Source of the DNA: Gemmatimonadaceae bacterium
Lineage (GTDB): Bacteria > Gemmatimonadota > Gemmatimonadetes > Gemmatimonadales > Gemmatimonadaceae
NCBI GenBank assembly: GCA_036273715.1
Contig: DASUHB010000062.1
Coordinates: forward strand, 62,001 to 126,000
DNA length: 64,000 nucleotides
Direction: 5' to 3'
The notes below the pieces were generated by a model. It saw only the letters and a list, made by a program, of their open reading frames with translations. It was not told the origin of the DNA and did not search any database. The translations under genes were made by a program, and so were the position numbers. Positions 25,880 through 34,983 of this stretch are shown here, piece after piece. Within the stretch, counting starts at the first letter, position 1. Every line of letters starts with the position of its first letter.

Positions 25880-26416
25880 TCAGGACGCCGCGTGCTGCGG
25901 CGGCAGCGCCGGCGAGGCGCCGCGATCGGACTGCAGGCGAACCATGTAGCGCTGGGCTTCGGAAATCCGCTCGATCTCGATGGCCATCGAATCGACCGAA
26001 TTCTCGATCCGCTTGAGCTGATCGGCGAGCCCCTGGTCTAACGGAGCCGGCATTGGCCTCGAGACGATGCGCCGCGCCAGCGCGCGAGCGATGGGCACGA
26101 TGAAGAAGAGCGACGCGACCATGACGAAGAAGCCGATCGCGATGTGCTCGAGGCGCCCGTTCACAATGAAGGGATCGACGGTGAACGGCGGGACCGTGGT
26201 GCCGGCGACGAGCGGTGCATCGGAGACGCCCGGCAGCGGTGGCGGAGCTGGAGGCGCCGTCTGACCTTGCTGCACGGCCTGCTGCGCGTGCCGTGCCTGC
26301 TCACGCGCCACCACCGCCTGCTCCTGCGCCGCCCGCACCTGCTGGAGCACCTGCTCACGGATCTGGCGGCTGAGCGCCGCCGCGTCCGGCACCTGCGTTT
26401 GTGTCGCTTGCTGCAT
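25880..26416 (-). CDS. Single-span membrane protein with coiled-coil segments, 178 aa
   Basis: ATG 26416 is preceded by an AGGAGAGG site that overlaps a TCCTAACG near-heptamer. The N-terminal 60 residues are Gln/Ala-rich and coiled-coil-like (IREQVLQQVRAAQEQAVVAREQ). A Pro-rich linker, one membrane span (HIAIGFFVMVASLFFIVPIA) and a C-terminal coiled coil (LADQLKRIENSVDSMAIEIE) follow. Gemmatimonadota-like genomes often have such proteins, but no named family is recognised. It ends 9 bases from the convergent O-antigen ligase gene. Confidence 0.65.
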   Translation of the reverse strand: MQQATQTQVPDAAALSRQIREQVLQQVRAAQEQAVVAREQARHAQQAVQQGQTAPPAPPPLPGVSDAPLVAGTTVPPFTVDPFIVNGRLEHIAIGFFVMVASLFFIVPIARALARRIVSRPMPAPLDQGLADQLKRIENSVDSMAIEIERISEAQRYMVRLQSDRGASPALPPQHAAS

Positions 26417-26439
26417 AGCCTCTCCTAACGCGAGCATCG

Positions 26440-26967
26440 CTACCATCCGTTGCGTTCGCGAAGCGATGTAATGTGCGCCACGTGATGGCGCCCGTGCCAG
26501 GCATACGAAGCCAGGGCCTCCGATAGCGGCACGAAGCGCTCGTACTCAGGGTGGTCGTATCCGCGCTCGAAATCCGATGGCCGCATGGCGCGGAGGAGCG
26601 TGACCCAGCGCGCATGGAGTGCGTCGAGTAGCGCCAGGGATACGTCCACCGGAGTTGCGGCCGTGTCCGGCAGCGTCACCCACACATCCTGGTCGTACGG
26701 CTTGATCGTGGGTGTGCGCTCGCTCAACGCCTGCTTGAACCGCACATATGCGTTGATGTGACTGTCCGGCACGTGGTGGACCACCTGCCGAACGGTCCAA
26801 CCGCCGGGACGGTACGGCGTGTCGAGTTGGCCCGGTGTGAGCCCGGCTACCGCGGCGCGCAACGCAGCCGGCGCACGCGCAACGTCGTCGATCAACGTTG
26901 TGCGTTGCGACTCCGAAATGCTCGCGGGAGGCGTGAACTTGCCGACTGGATAACGCAGATCGGTCAC
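26440..26967 (-). CDS. DinB/YfiT-family putative metal-dependent hydrolase or thiol transferase
   Basis: The 175 aa sequence matches the YfiT/bacillithiol-transferase branch of the DinB superfamily: YRPGGWTVRQVVHHVPDSH near the middle and YAWHGRHHVAHI near the end supply three His for one metal. GTG 26967 is preferred because a GAGG site lies just upstream and the resulting length matches family members; an ATG at 27024 is possible. Low-molecular-weight thiol conjugation or detoxification is the usual role. It lies just upstream (same strand) of the coiled-coil membrane protein gene. Confidence 0.85.
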   Translation of the reverse strand: MTDLRYPVGKFTPPASISESQRTTLIDDVARAPAALRAAVAGLTPGQLDTPYRPGGWTVRQVVHHVPDSHINAYVRFKQALSERTPTIKPYDQDVWVTLPDTAATPVDVSLALLDALHARWVTLLRAMRPSDFERGYDHPEYERFVPLSEALASYAWHGRHHVAHITSLRERNGW

Positions 26968-27155
26968 TGCAACCTCGAGCGGTGTCAAAGATTGTGCAGC
27001 ACCCGCGTTCTCGTGTCGTACCATAGAGAAATCACCAACCCGATGCAACGCGTGAGTACGAAACCTTCCCTGCAACTTTCCGTACGGGATCGTGCAGAGA
27101 GAAGATTCCATGCGCTCGCACGGGTGAGCGCCGACGACTACATAAAGAGGTCTGT

Positions 27156-27374
27156 ATGAAGCTCGCCTGGAACCCCGGCGACTACGCCGCGAATGAATGC
27201 AAGCGTTGTCATAAAGTGGTCCGCACGCGATTCGAGTATCGCACCGTCCGTCTCGCTCGCTCGCGCCTCTGTGTACCGGACGTCCTCGTGGATGTGTGCA
27301 CCGAGTGCGATCACATGGTGTCGATTCCGCCGCAGTCCGTGCCGCAGCTCCGCGAGGCCGGCGTCGGCAAATGA
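27156..27374 (+). CDS. Small zinc-ribbon protein, 72 aa
   Basis: An AAGAGG site precedes ATG 27156. The product has two cysteine pairs (CKRCHK at residues 15-20 and CTEC near residue 48) separated by beta-strands, the arrangement of a zinc ribbon like the N-terminal half of MqsA/YgiT proteins. There is no DNA-binding domain. It could be a stand-alone ribbon or an antitoxin-like fragment; no toxin gene is adjacent. The gene ends before a convergent hairpin. Confidence 0.65.
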   Translation: MKLAWNPGDYAANECKRCHKVVRTRFEYRTVRLARSRLCVPDVLVDVCTECDHMVSIPPQSVPQLREAGVGK

Positions 27375-27385
27375 GCTCGACACGC

Positions 27386-27411
27386 GCGGGGCGCTCCAGT
27401 GAGTGCCCCGC
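27386..27411. terminator. Hairpin between convergent zinc-ribbon and ATL genes
   Basis: Arms 27386-27396 and 27401-27411 pair over 11 bases with a single G-U wobble and a CAGT loop. The position between two 3' ends supports a shared terminator. No T-run follows. Confidence 0.6.
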
Positions 27412-27437
27412 CGCGCTCGCGGCCCGTCCGTACTTCG

Positions 27438-27812
27438 TTAGGCGAATCCGCCGCGGGCCCGCGCCGTAACGACACGGCCGCTCCGCCGCGGCTTCCATCC
27501 CTGGCGCGCGAGCGAAATCCGGCCGGCCGCATCGAATCGCAGGCCTTCGGCCTCCAGCAACAACCGCTGTCGCACACTGCCCGCGCCGTCGCCGGCGCGC
27601 GGACTCACGCCGCCCCGCGCGTTGATCACGCGGTGCCATGGCACCGACGTTCCGTTGGGCAGCGCGTGCATCGCGTACCCCACGAGACGCGGCTGTCGCG
27701 GCAGGCCGGCCAGCACCGCCACCTGGCCATACGTCGCCACCCGCCCACGCGGAATCCGTCGCACCACCGAGTAAATCCGGTCGTACGATTCCGAACCCTT
27801 AGGGCGCGCCAC
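27438..27812 (-). CDS. Alkyltransferase-like (ATL) DNA repair protein
   Basis: This 124 aa protein is the DNA-binding domain of the O6-methylguanine methyltransferase family, with the helix IPRGRVATYGQVAVLAGLP and the active-site segment VPWHRVI. The methyl-accepting Cys of PCHR is Trp59, the hallmark of ATL proteins, which bind alkylated guanine and hand it to nucleotide excision repair instead of repairing it directly. The start is GTG 27812. It follows the small acidic gene by 10 bases on the same strand, so they may be co-transcribed. Confidence 0.9.
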   Translation of the reverse strand: MARPKGSESYDRIYSVVRRIPRGRVATYGQVAVLAGLPRQPRLVGYAMHALPNGTSVPWHRVINARGGVSPRAGDGAGSVRQRLLLEAEGLRFDAAGRISLARQGWKPRRSGRVVTARARGGFA

Positions 27813-27822
27813 GCGACAGCGC

Positions 27823-27990
27823 CTACTCCGGCTCGGTGCAGGGCGGGCCCGCCCTGAGCGGCGCCCAACTCGGTGGATCGCTCGCCGGGAAACTCTCCCG
27901 CGACGACTCGTCCACCGGATCCACCTCGGGCATGCGCTTGGGCAGATTGTCTTTGGGTGCCGGCGCGTCGTCTCGCAGCTTGTTCTTCAT
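27823..27990 (-). CDS. Small acidic protein with SFPASDPPSW motif, 55 aa
   Basis: The frame runs from ATG 27990 to TAG 27823. It is polar and disordered-looking, and contains the segment VDESSRESFPASDPPSW, a pattern I know from many short uncharacterised bacterial proteins, often near stress genes. No start-site motif is strong. The immediately downstream gene encodes the ATL repair protein. The real function is unknown, but the conserved motif makes a coding call reasonable despite the small size. Confidence 0.7.
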   Translation of the reverse strand: MKNKLRDDAPAPKDNLPKRMPEVDPVDESSRESFPASDPPSWAPLRAGPPCTEPE

Positions 27991-28039
27991 ACCGCAATCT
28001 CACCGGCGGTGGAGTCAAATACGACCCGTCACGCCAAAC

Positions 28040-28249
28040 TCAGACGACTTGCTTGGGCTTCCACATGGCGGCGTCCAGGATGGCCCACAGGTGAATCACC
28101 CAGCCCATCCAGAAGAACCACAACACAAACGCAAGGGCGAACATCAAGACCGCCATGCCGAGCCGCCCCTGCAGTAGTTGGCCCAGGCCCGGTATGAAGA
28201 AGCTCGCTGCAGCCGCCAGCACGTTTCCGGTAGACCCTTGTCCGGCCAT
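28040..28249 (-). CDS. Small two-span membrane protein (TM2-like), 69 aa
   Basis: A strong AAGGAGG site precedes ATG 28249. The protein has two hydrophobic helices, the first ending FFIPGLGQLLQGR and the second AFVLWFFWMGWVIHLWAI, with the PGLGQ turn typical of TM2-domain-like proteins, and a basic tail. The role of such proteins is not established. It lies in a run of small minus-strand genes. Confidence 0.75.
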   Translation of the reverse strand: MAGQGSTGNVLAAAASFFIPGLGQLLQGRLGMAVLMFALAFVLWFFWMGWVIHLWAILDAAMWKPKQVV

Positions 28250-28276
28250 GGCTCCTCCTTGCGCTCGTTGACTCGC

Positions 28277-28828
28277 CTATGCGTCGCCGCCGCGGCGAAT
28301 AGCCGCGAGATACCGCTCACGAAGAATCTGCTGGTGGTGCCGTTCGTGCCCGGTGATAATGTGCGCAAGCGCGCGGACGGTGTACTCGCCACTCGGGACG
28401 CGGCCGCGGCGCAGCAGCTCGTCCTCCGTCAATCCGCCGAAGAGTGCTATCGTGGATGCGCGCACCGTACCGAGCTCGGCGACGAGTGCGCCGAGCTCGC
28501 GCTCGTCGAACCGCGATGCTTTCACGTACGCGTTTTCATCGAACGACGGAAGCAGTCCTTGTTCGCCGCGGGCAAAGCACAACGCGCGATAGGCCATGAT
28601 GCGCTCGGTGTCGGTGATGTGACCGACGACTTCTTTGATGCTCCATTTGTCCGGCGCGTAGCGGAAGCGGGCGTCAGCATCCGATAGCGAGCCCAGCATC
28701 GAGCGCGTTTCGGCGAGCTGGTCGGTGAGATGCTCGATCAGGTCGCCGTCTGGAATTTTGTCGAGATAGCGCTGGAAGTACGGTGCGTACTCGTCGCTCG
28801 CTGGACGCGGAATTCGGACGTGCGGCAT
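28277..28828 (-). CDS. DinB-superfamily protein, 183 aa
   Basis: ATG 28828 follows a GGAG site. The four-helix DinB pattern is visible: YAPDKWSIKEVVGHITDTERIMAYRALCF carries the first metal His, and HIITGHERHHQQILRERYL supplies the other His residues. The 32-residue N-terminal lead (ASDEYAPYFQRYLDKIP) is usual for this subgroup. It is related in fold to the YfiT-like protein at 26440 but not closely in sequence. Function is probably thiol- or metal-dependent detoxification. Confidence 0.85.
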   Translation of the reverse strand: MPHVRIPRPASDEYAPYFQRYLDKIPDGDLIEHLTDQLAETRSMLGSLSDADARFRYAPDKWSIKEVVGHITDTERIMAYRALCFARGEQGLLPSFDENAYVKASRFDERELGALVAELGTVRASTIALFGGLTEDELLRRGRVPSGEYTVRALAHIITGHERHHQQILRERYLAAIRRGGDA

Positions 28829-28924
28829 CGTGGCTCCGTGCGGGAAGGACGTGTCGTCCGGGTCGCGCTGCACCCGTTCGATTCATGATGCTCGCCGCCG
28901 GCGGTGCGCGCCAGTCGAGTCGCG

Positions 28925-29086
28925 TCAGGGAATCACAGCATCCGCAATGCGCCGGGAATAGTACAGGCCGACGCCGCTGCCGACGGCGCTGACGATCACT
29001 GCGGTGGTGAAGCCGACCCTCGCGCCGATCCACCAGCCGATGGCGCCGCCGATTGTCGTACCGATGAATGCAAGTGTGCCGCGCAT
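28925..29086 (-). CDS. Small glycine-zipper membrane protein, 53 aa
   Basis: ATG 29086 is preceded by GGAG. The peptide is almost entirely two hydrophobic helices with Gly spacing (GTTIGGAIGWWIGAR, VSAVGSGVGLYYSRR). Its ribosome-binding site lies in a 9-bp inverted repeat (29092-29100 with 29112-29120), which could hide it or act as the end of acs-side transcription. Similar short proteins are widespread and uncharacterised. Confidence 0.7.
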   Translation of the reverse strand: MRGTLAFIGTTIGGAIGWWIGARVGFTTAVIVSAVGSGVGLYYSRRIADAVIP

Positions 29087-29148
29087 CGTGTCACTCCGGA
29101 AGAGTGCGTCCTCCGGAGTGACGAACGAGACGCGCGGAACGCCACCCG

Positions 29149-31113
29149 CTACGACTCCTGCGACTCGTACTGTTCTTTGAGTTTCGCCACGACGGCAGGA
29201 TCGGCAAGCGTCGTCGTGTCGCCCAACGCACGGCCCTCGGCGATGTCGCGCAGGAGTCGCCGCATGATCTTGCCGGAGCGCGTTTTTGGCAGATCGGCGC
29301 TGAACAGAATGTCGTCCGGTTTGGCGAGCGCGCCGATTTTGTCGGCGACGTGATCGCGAAGCTCGTCGCGGAGCTCGGGCGACGATTTGAATCCTTCGCG
29401 CAGCGTCACGAATGCGGCGATTGCCTGTCCCTTGAGATCGTGGTGCCGCCCAACGACGGCGGACTCGGCCACGGCCGGGTGCGACACGAGCGCAGACTCC
29501 ACTTCCATCGTGCCGATGCGATGGCCGGCGACGTTGAGCACATCGTCGACGCGGCCGAGGATCCAGTAGTAACCGTCTTCGTCGCGCTTGGCGCCGTCGC
29601 CCGGGAAGTAGAGGTCCGGACGGCCGGGCCACTTCGAGAAATAGGTCTGCACGTAGCGATCCGGATCGCCCCAGATGGTGCGCAGCATGGATGGCCACGG
29701 GCGCGTGAGCGCCAGCAAGCCGCCGCCTAACGGGATCGACTTCGCGTTCGCGTCCAGCAAATCGGCCGACACCCCGGGGAAGGGAACCGTCGCGCTGCCC
29801 GGCTTGGTCGACGTGACGCCCGGGAGCGGCGTGATCATGATCGCGCCCGTCTCGGTTTGCCACCACGTGTCGACGATGGGGCACCGCTCGTGTCCGATGT
29901 TGACGTGGTACCAGATCCACGCTTCCGGATTGATGGGCTCGCCCACTGAGCCTAACAGACGCAGCTGCGACAAGTCGTGGCGCGCCGGCAGGTAGTCGCC
30001 CCACTTCATGAATGCGCGAATCGCCGTGGGCGCCGTGTAGAAAATGGTCACTCCATACTTCTCGCACAGCTCCCAGAAGCGATCCTTGTCCGGCCAGTCG
30101 GGAGCGCCTTCGTACATCACGCAGGTCGCGCCGCACGCGAGCGGTCCGTACACGATGTACGAGTGGCCGGTCACCCAGCCCACGTCTGCCGTGCACCAAT
30201 ACACATCATCTTCCTTGAGATCGAATACCCACTTCGTGGTCGCGACACAGCCGGTGAGATAGCCGCCGGTAGTGTGCACGATCCCCTTTGGCTTGCCGGT
30301 CGTGCCCGACGTGTAGAGGATGTAGAGCACGTCCTCCGCGTCCATCTCTTCGGGCGCGCAGTCGGCATCGACATCCCTCATGAGCTCGTGCCACCAGTGA
30401 TCGCGCTTCGCGTGCATCGACGCTGCCGATTCATCGCCCTGGCCGCCGGGCCGTCGTTGGACGACCACCACGTGCTCGATGCTCGGCGTTTCCTCGAGAG
30501 CTTTGTCGGCGTTGCGCTTGAGCGGCACGATCTGTCCGCGGCGATACCCGCCGTCGGCCGTGATGAGCACCTTGGCTTGCGCATCGTTGATCCGGTCTCG
30601 CAGCGACTCAGCCGAGAATCCCCCGAATACCACGGAATGCGGCGCGCCGATCCGAGCGCACGCGAGCATCGCGATCGCCGCTTCGGGAATCATGGGCAGA
30701 TAGATCGCGACGCGGTCGCCGCGGTTCACGCCGAGCCGGCGCAGCACGTTGCCGAACCTGCACACTTCCCGGTGCAGATCCCAATACGTGAAGGTGCGCG
30801 TGTCACCGGGTTCGCCCTCCCAGATGAGAGCCGCTTTGTTGCGGCGGGGACCGCGGAGATGACGGTCCAGGCAGTTGACCGATGCGTTGAGCTTCCCTCC
30901 GAGGAACCACTTGGCCCACGGCGCATTCCACTCGAGCACTTTCGTGAACGGCGTGGACCACTCGAGCTCGCGGGCCTGCTGGGCCCAGAAAGCCTCCGGG
31001 TCCCTGGCCGCGCGGTCGTAGACATCGCGTGAGGGGACGTTGGCGGCGCGCGAAAACTCGGCCGTCGGCGTGAACTTGCGTGTTTCCTGGAGCAGCACGT
31101 CGATGTCGGTCAT
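29149..31113 (-). CDS. acs: Acetyl-CoA synthetase
   Basis: The 654 aa protein activates acetate to acetyl-CoA through an acetyl-AMP intermediate. The adenylate-forming signature [11 protein letters not shown], the A5 motif DTWWQTETG, the hinge [12 protein letters not shown] and the C-terminal [11 protein letters not shown] with the regulatory Lys are all present. Length is standard for Acs. It starts at ATG 31113 and diverges from the ccm cluster, with about 170 bases between. Lys acetylation control is likely by family knowledge, but no acetyltransferase is nearby. Confidence 0.96.
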   Translation of the reverse strand: MTDIDVLLQETRKFTPTAEFSRAANVPSRDVYDRAARDPEAFWAQQARELEWSTPFTKVLEWNAPWAKWFLGGKLNASVNCLDRHLRGPRRNKAALIWEGEPGDTRTFTYWDLHREVCRFGNVLRRLGVNRGDRVAIYLPMIPEAAIAMLACARIGAPHSVVFGGFSAESLRDRINDAQAKVLITADGGYRRGQIVPLKRNADKALEETPSIEHVVVVQRRPGGQGDESAASMHAKRDHWWHELMRDVDADCAPEEMDAEDVLYILYTSGTTGKPKGIVHTTGGYLTGCVATTKWVFDLKEDDVYWCTADVGWVTGHSYIVYGPLACGATCVMYEGAPDWPDKDRFWELCEKYGVTIFYTAPTAIRAFMKWGDYLPARHDLSQLRLLGSVGEPINPEAWIWYHVNIGHERCPIVDTWWQTETGAIMITPLPGVTSTKPGSATVPFPGVSADLLDANAKSIPLGGGLLALTRPWPSMLRTIWGDPDRYVQTYFSKWPGRPDLYFPGDGAKRDEDGYYWILGRVDDVLNVAGHRIGTMEVESALVSHPAVAESAVVGRHHDLKGQAIAAFVTLREGFKSSPELRDELRDHVADKIGALAKPDDILFSADLPKTRSGKIMRRLLRDIAEGRALGDTTTLADPAVVAKLKEQYESQES

Positions 31114-31281
31114 GGCACGAGCGGAGTTGAGGGTGGGTTCGAGGTACCTTATGCGGCGCCCCGCAGGGCGTCCAGAGCGACGGCATCCTTCATACCGCGT
31201 TCCGCGCGCGGCGGCGACGCGCTACTGTTGAGTCATGATTGGCACGACTCGACCGCGGCCGCGCGGCGTCACGGACGCATC

Positions 31282-32019
31282 GTGGCGACATCGGCGATAG
31301 TGGCGGAGGCGCGGCACGCGGTCGAGGTCGAGGCGCTGGTGCGCGCGTTCGGGCCGCGGCGCGCGGTGGACGGCGTGTCGTTCGCGCTCGATGCGGGCGA
31401 CTGCCTGGCGGTGTTCGGGCCTAACGGAGCAGGGAAGACGACCCTGCTGCGCGTGCTGGCCGGCCTGCTGCGCCCCACGCGCGGCCGCGCATCGGTCGCC
31501 GGCGTAGCGCTGCCGGGCGGTCCCGAGGCGCGACGTCACATCGGGTTCATCTCGCACGCGAGCATGCTGTACGGCGCGCTGTCGGCGCGCGAGAACGTCG
31601 AACTGGCGGCGCGATTGTTCGGCGTTCGGGATCCGCGGCGCGCCGCCGGGCGCGTGCTCGAGGTGATGCGGATGACGCCGCGCGCCGATACGCCCGTGCG
31701 ATCGCTGAGCCGCGGCATGCAGCAGCGCGTGAGCATTGCGCGCGCCACGGTGCACGACCCGACGGTGGTGCTGCTCGACGAGCCGTTCACCGGTCTCGAC
31801 GCCGCCGGCGCGGCGGCGTTGTCGGCTGCGTTAGGCATCCTGCGCCAGTCGGGCGCCGCGCTGGTGATGGTGACGCACAACATCGAGGAAGGCCTCGCAC
31901 TGGCGACGCACGCCGCGGTGATGACCGCCGGCACGTTCGCGCGATACGAACCACGCGAGGGCATCGATGCGCGTGAGTATGCGGATGCCTACCGACGGCT
32001 CGTGACGCTCGATGCCTGA
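31282..32019 (+). CDS. ccmA: Heme-export ABC transporter ATPase
   Basis: The ATPase has Walker A GPNGAGKTT, signature LSRGMQQR, Walker B VVLLDEPF and the switch His in VTHN. Position directly before ccmB, ccmC and a ccmD-like gene identifies it as the CcmA subunit of the cytochrome c maturation complex. The start is uncertain: GTG 31282 gives the usual 245 aa; a TTG at 31228 would add 18 residues. Its end overlaps ccmB by 8 bases. Confidence 0.9.
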   Translation: MATSAIVAEARHAVEVEALVRAFGPRRAVDGVSFALDAGDCLAVFGPNGAGKTTLLRVLAGLLRPTRGRASVAGVALPGGPEARRHIGFISHASMLYGALSARENVELAARLFGVRDPRRAAGRVLEVMRMTPRADTPVRSLSRGMQQRVSIARATVHDPTVVLLDEPFTGLDAAGAAALSAALGILRQSGAALVMVTHNIEEGLALATHAAVMTAGTFARYEPREGIDAREYADAYRRLVTLDA

Positions 32020-32698
32020 CGCGTTCGGCGCCGCGCTCCTGATCGCGCGCAAGGACCTGGCCATCGAGTTCCGGACGCGCACGGCGTTCTTCTCGGCCGT
32101 CGTGTTCGCCCTGCTGGCGATCGTGATTTTCTTTTTTGCCTGGGATCCGACCGCCGTGGCGGCGTCCGATCTCGCCCCCGGCGTCCTGTGGGTGATCTTC
32201 ACCTTCGCGGGACTGCTCGGCCTTCACCGCTCGTTCGGCGTCGAGCTCGAGGACCGCGCACTGGATGGTCTGCTCGGCGCGCCGATTCCGCGGCACGCCA
32301 TCTACCTCGGGAAGGCGATGGCCAACCTGGTGTTCGTGCTCGCGATCGAGGTGATCGCCGTGCCCGCGGTGGCGCTGTTCTACGACATGCCGTTAGGCGG
32401 ATTTGCCGGCGCCGCCGCCCTGGCGGCGCTCATGATTCTGGCGGCCATCGGGCTGGTCGCGGTCGGCACGTTGTTCGCCGCCATGTCGGTCAACACGCGG
32501 CTCGGCGAGCTGCTGCTGCCGATGTTGTCCCTCCCGTTTTTCGTGCCGATCGTGGTCCCGGCCGCGCAGACGACGGCGCGACTCTTACTCGGGCGCCCGG
32601 TGATCGAGTCCATCGCATGGCTGAAAATTCTCCTCGCCTTCGATTTGGTGTTCGTGGCCGCGTGTACGCTGGCGTTCCCGTACACCATCGAAGACTGA
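32012..32698 (+). CDS. ccmB: Heme exporter membrane subunit B
   Basis: The 228 aa protein has six hydrophobic spans, the CcmB N-terminal signature (ARKDLAIEFRTR) and the conserved LPFFVPIVVPAAQ near the C-terminus. It forms the permease with CcmC and is powered by CcmA. ATG 32012 lies inside the end of ccmA, so translation is coupled. Confidence 0.92.
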   Translation: MPDAFGAALLIARKDLAIEFRTRTAFFSAVVFALLAIVIFFFAWDPTAVAASDLAPGVLWVIFTFAGLLGLHRSFGVELEDRALDGLLGAPIPRHAIYLGKAMANLVFVLAIEVIAVPAVALFYDMPLGGFAGAAALAALMILAAIGLVAVGTLFAAMSVNTRLGELLLPMLSLPFFVPIVVPAAQTTARLLLGRPVIESIAWLKILLAFDLVFVAACTLAFPYTIED

Positions 32699-32813
32699 CG
32701 GCCGAGGCCGTCCGCGTTGCCATTCGACACGAGCGCTTAAGGACGGGCTTGGCCCAAGCACAATCCACCGCCATCTTTGGCTGTCGGCAGTGCCTTACCC
32801 CGTCTCCTCAGGA

Positions 32814-33545
32814 ATGACAGATACCGCTGCTCGAGCATCAATGCGCGCCAGCGACGCGACACCTGCCCCCCGTGTCGCGCCGCCGACGTTCGACTGGTTG
32901 TTCGTCGTGGCGGTGCTCGCTGTGGTGGGCACCTTCATTCGCGCGATCTTCTTCACGCCGATGGACGCGCTGCAGGGCCCGGCGCAGAAGATCTACTACG
33001 TGCATCCGCCATCGGCGTGGGTCGCGTTTCTCGCGTTCGGCGTCGTGGCAGTGGCGAGCATCGGCTATCTCTGGATGAAGGACATGCGCCTCGACCGGCT
33101 CGCCGAGTCGTCCGCCGAGGTGGGTGTGGTGTTCACGACGATCACGCTGATCACCGGATCGTTGTGGGGCAAACCGATCTGGGGCACGTGGTGGACGTGG
33201 GATGCGCGCCTGACGTCGACGCTGTTCCTGTGGTTCATCTACGTCGGGTATCTGATTCTCCGCGGCGCCGTGGAGGACCGCGCGATGCGCGCCCGCTACG
33301 CGGCTGTGTTAGGCATTTTGGGATCGTTGCTCATCCCGTTCATCCACCTGAGCGTGTATCTGTTCCGCACGCTGCATCCGATGCCCATCATCGGCAAGCC
33401 GAGCAAGCCGTCCTTGCCCAACGACATGCTGATCACGTTCCTGATGGCGTTCTGCTCGTTCACGCTGCTGTACCTGGCGCTGCTGCGCGCGCGGTACCGG
33501 CTGGCGGCGGATGAGATGCTGCTCGAGGCGGAGGACGGCCGATGA
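32814..33545 (+). CDS. ccmC: Heme-handling membrane protein C of cytochrome c maturation
   Basis: The product has six spans and the tryptophan-rich heme-binding segment WGTWWTWDARLTS between two conserved His-containing loops (VHPPSAW and IHLSVYLFRTLHP), as in CcmC. It presents heme to the chaperone CcmE. ATG 32814 gives 243 aa; a second ATG at 32841 is plausible because family proteins usually begin closer to the first span. The stop overlaps the ccmD-like start (ATGA). Confidence 0.92.
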   Translation: MTDTAARASMRASDATPAPRVAPPTFDWLFVVAVLAVVGTFIRAIFFTPMDALQGPAQKIYYVHPPSAWVAFLAFGVVAVASIGYLWMKDMRLDRLAESSAEVGVVFTTITLITGSLWGKPIWGTWWTWDARLTSTLFLWFIYVGYLILRGAVEDRAMRARYAAVLGILGSLLIPFIHLSVYLFRTLHPMPIIGKPSKPSLPNDMLITFLMAFCSFTLLYLALLRARYRLAADEMLLEAEDGR

Positions 33546-33688
33546 TCCCGCAGAATGCCGGCTACTACCACGCGGCGTACCTCGTCGTCATCGTCGTGCA
33601 CGCGGCGTATGCGGTGAGCATCTGGCTGCGGCGGCGCACGGTGCGCCGGCGCCTGGCGGATGCGAGCGACTCGGGCCCGCGCGACTGA
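33542..33688 (+). CDS. ccmD: CcmD-like small membrane protein, 48 aa
   Basis: ATG 33542 overlaps the ccmC stop. The peptide has one span (AAYLVVIVVHAAYAVSIWL) followed by a basic tail (RRRTVRRRL), the size and layout of CcmD, which ties CcmE to the CcmABC complex. Sequence conservation in CcmD is low, so position and layout carry the call. No ccmE, ccmF, ccmG or ccmH follows; the cluster stops here. Confidence 0.75.
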   Translation: MIPQNAGYYHAAYLVVIVVHAAYAVSIWLRRRTVRRRLADASDSGPRD

Positions 33689-33704
33689 GCGCCCGCGCGG
33701 GCCC
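33673..33704 (+). terminator. GC-rich hairpin at the end of ccmD
   Basis: Arms 33673-33683 and 33694-33704 are an exact 11-bp match with a 10-base loop; the ccmD stop codon lies in the loop. It probably ends ccm transcription and also faces the convergent ankyrin gene. Confidence 0.55.
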
Positions 33705-33714
33705 GACGGTTCCG

Positions 33715-34983
33715 TTAGGCGCGGCCGCCGCGTTCGGCGATGAGGCGCATCGCCGGCTCGCTCACGAGTTGCTTGAACACGAACCGCTGGCCCCATGACA
33801 GCGGCGTGATGTCGCGATATTCGCGCATCGGGTCGGCGCCGTATCCCGGGTGGATCTGCTTGCGCAGCGATGCCCGAACGTTGGGATCGGCGCCGCGCTC
33901 GAGTAGCAACTGCGTGAACGGCGCCTCGAACGGTCCGCCGCGATGGTTCATCCAGAATGCCGGCTGCGACACTACGGTATTGAAGAGCGCGGTATGACCG
34001 CCGAATCCGTCTCGGTCGATGGCGGCCCTCACATTCACATCCATCCGCTGCTCCAGCAGCCACCGCGCGATCTCGATCTCGTCGTAGTCGACGCACATGT
34101 GGAGCAGCGTCGTCCCGCCGAGCGGTGTGCCGTGCGTGGCCAGCACCTCATCGTGGCAGCCGAGCCCGGGTGGGTAGATCTCGGCGAAGGCGAACGTGCG
34201 ATGCAACAAGGACGGATCGCGGTGCAGGTGCCACTCGAGTAGATCGATGCGACCGCGGTGCAGCGCCATCACCGGCGTGTCCGGCAGCTCGAGGCCGTGC
34301 GCGACGTACATCTCGAGAATCGCGTGCTTGGCCGATGGGTTCCGGCTGTCGGACTCGAGCACCACATCCACCGGTGCGACGCAACGGCCCTCCGCGTCGA
34401 CCACCGGCGCACCGAGCTCGAGCATCAGCGCCGTGCCTTCGACGCTCAGCGTGTACGCAGGGCCGCTGAGCGAGTCGGCCGTCGGGCGAGGCGAGCCTAA
34501 CCGGCGGTGGAGGCGGCGGGCCGTGCCGACCTTCCCCTGCAGGGTGGCGCGGCCCACGGCATGCTCGAGATCCGACGCACCCAGCTCGAGCAGGGCGTCG
34601 ATGATGCGGTCGCGGCCCAGATTGGCGGCGTAGCTCATGGGTGGACCCCAGTTGCTGTTGGTGCGGATGAGCGCCTGCTCGTGGAGCAACTCGGGGAACT
34701 TGACGATGAGCGCGCGCACGGCGTCGACGTCGTCGCGCCAGATCGCATCGGTGAGCTCGCACGCGTGGACCAAGCGCGGCCAGCTTTGCGCCTCATAGCT
34801 GCGGGCGAGCACGAGTTGCGCGTCGGCGAGCGTGGCCCGCGCGGGATCGATCGGGCGGGGATGAAACGCGGCGAAGTCGGCGAGGGCCGATGCATCGCGC
34901 TCGTGCGCGGCACGCAGCAGATCTTTGGCTTGGTGGCGGAGCTGCTCGAGGTCGGGTCGGACCGGCAAGCGGCGGTTAGGCAT
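33715..34983 (-). CDS. Ankyrin-repeat protein, 422 aa
   Basis: ATG 34983 follows an AGGAGG site 7 bases away. The first 85 residues (LEQLRHQAKDLLRAAHERD ... ADAQLVLARSYEAQSWPRL) form a helical domain that is shared with the ankyrin protein at 40831. Ankyrin-like repeats follow, clearest near the C-terminus (TLLHMCVDYDEIEIARWLLEQ, TQLLLERGADPNVRA). No signal peptide is present. Ankyrin stacks bind protein partners; the partner is unknown. Confidence 0.85.
   Translation of the reverse strand: MPNRRLPVRPDLEQLRHQAKDLLRAAHERDASALADFAAFHPRPIDPARATLADAQLVLARSYEAQSWPRLVHACELTDAIWRDDVDAVRALIVKFPELLHEQALIRTNSNWGPPMSYAANLGRDRIIDALLELGASDLEHAVGRATLQGKVGTARRLHRRLGSPRPTADSLSGPAYTLSVEGTALMLELGAPVVDAEGRCVAPVDVVLESDSRNPSAKHAILEMYVAHGLELPDTPVMALHRGRIDLLEWHLHRDPSLLHRTFAFAEIYPPGLGCHDEVLATHGTPLGGTTLLHMCVDYDEIEIARWLLEQRMDVNVRAAIDRDGFGGHTALFNTVVSQPAFWMNHRGGPFEAPFTQLLLERGADPNVRASLRKQIHPGYGADPMREYRDITPLSWGQRFVFKQLVSEPAMRLIAERGGRA

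Noticed and set aside
27438-27812. Active O6-methylguanine-DNA methyltransferase
   Set aside because: The acceptor Cys is Trp (PWHR), so it is an alkyltransferase-like protein, not a methyl acceptor.
29977-31032. Plus-strand frame opposite acs
   Set aside because: The acs signature motifs are complete on the minus strand; the antisense product has no recognisable domain.
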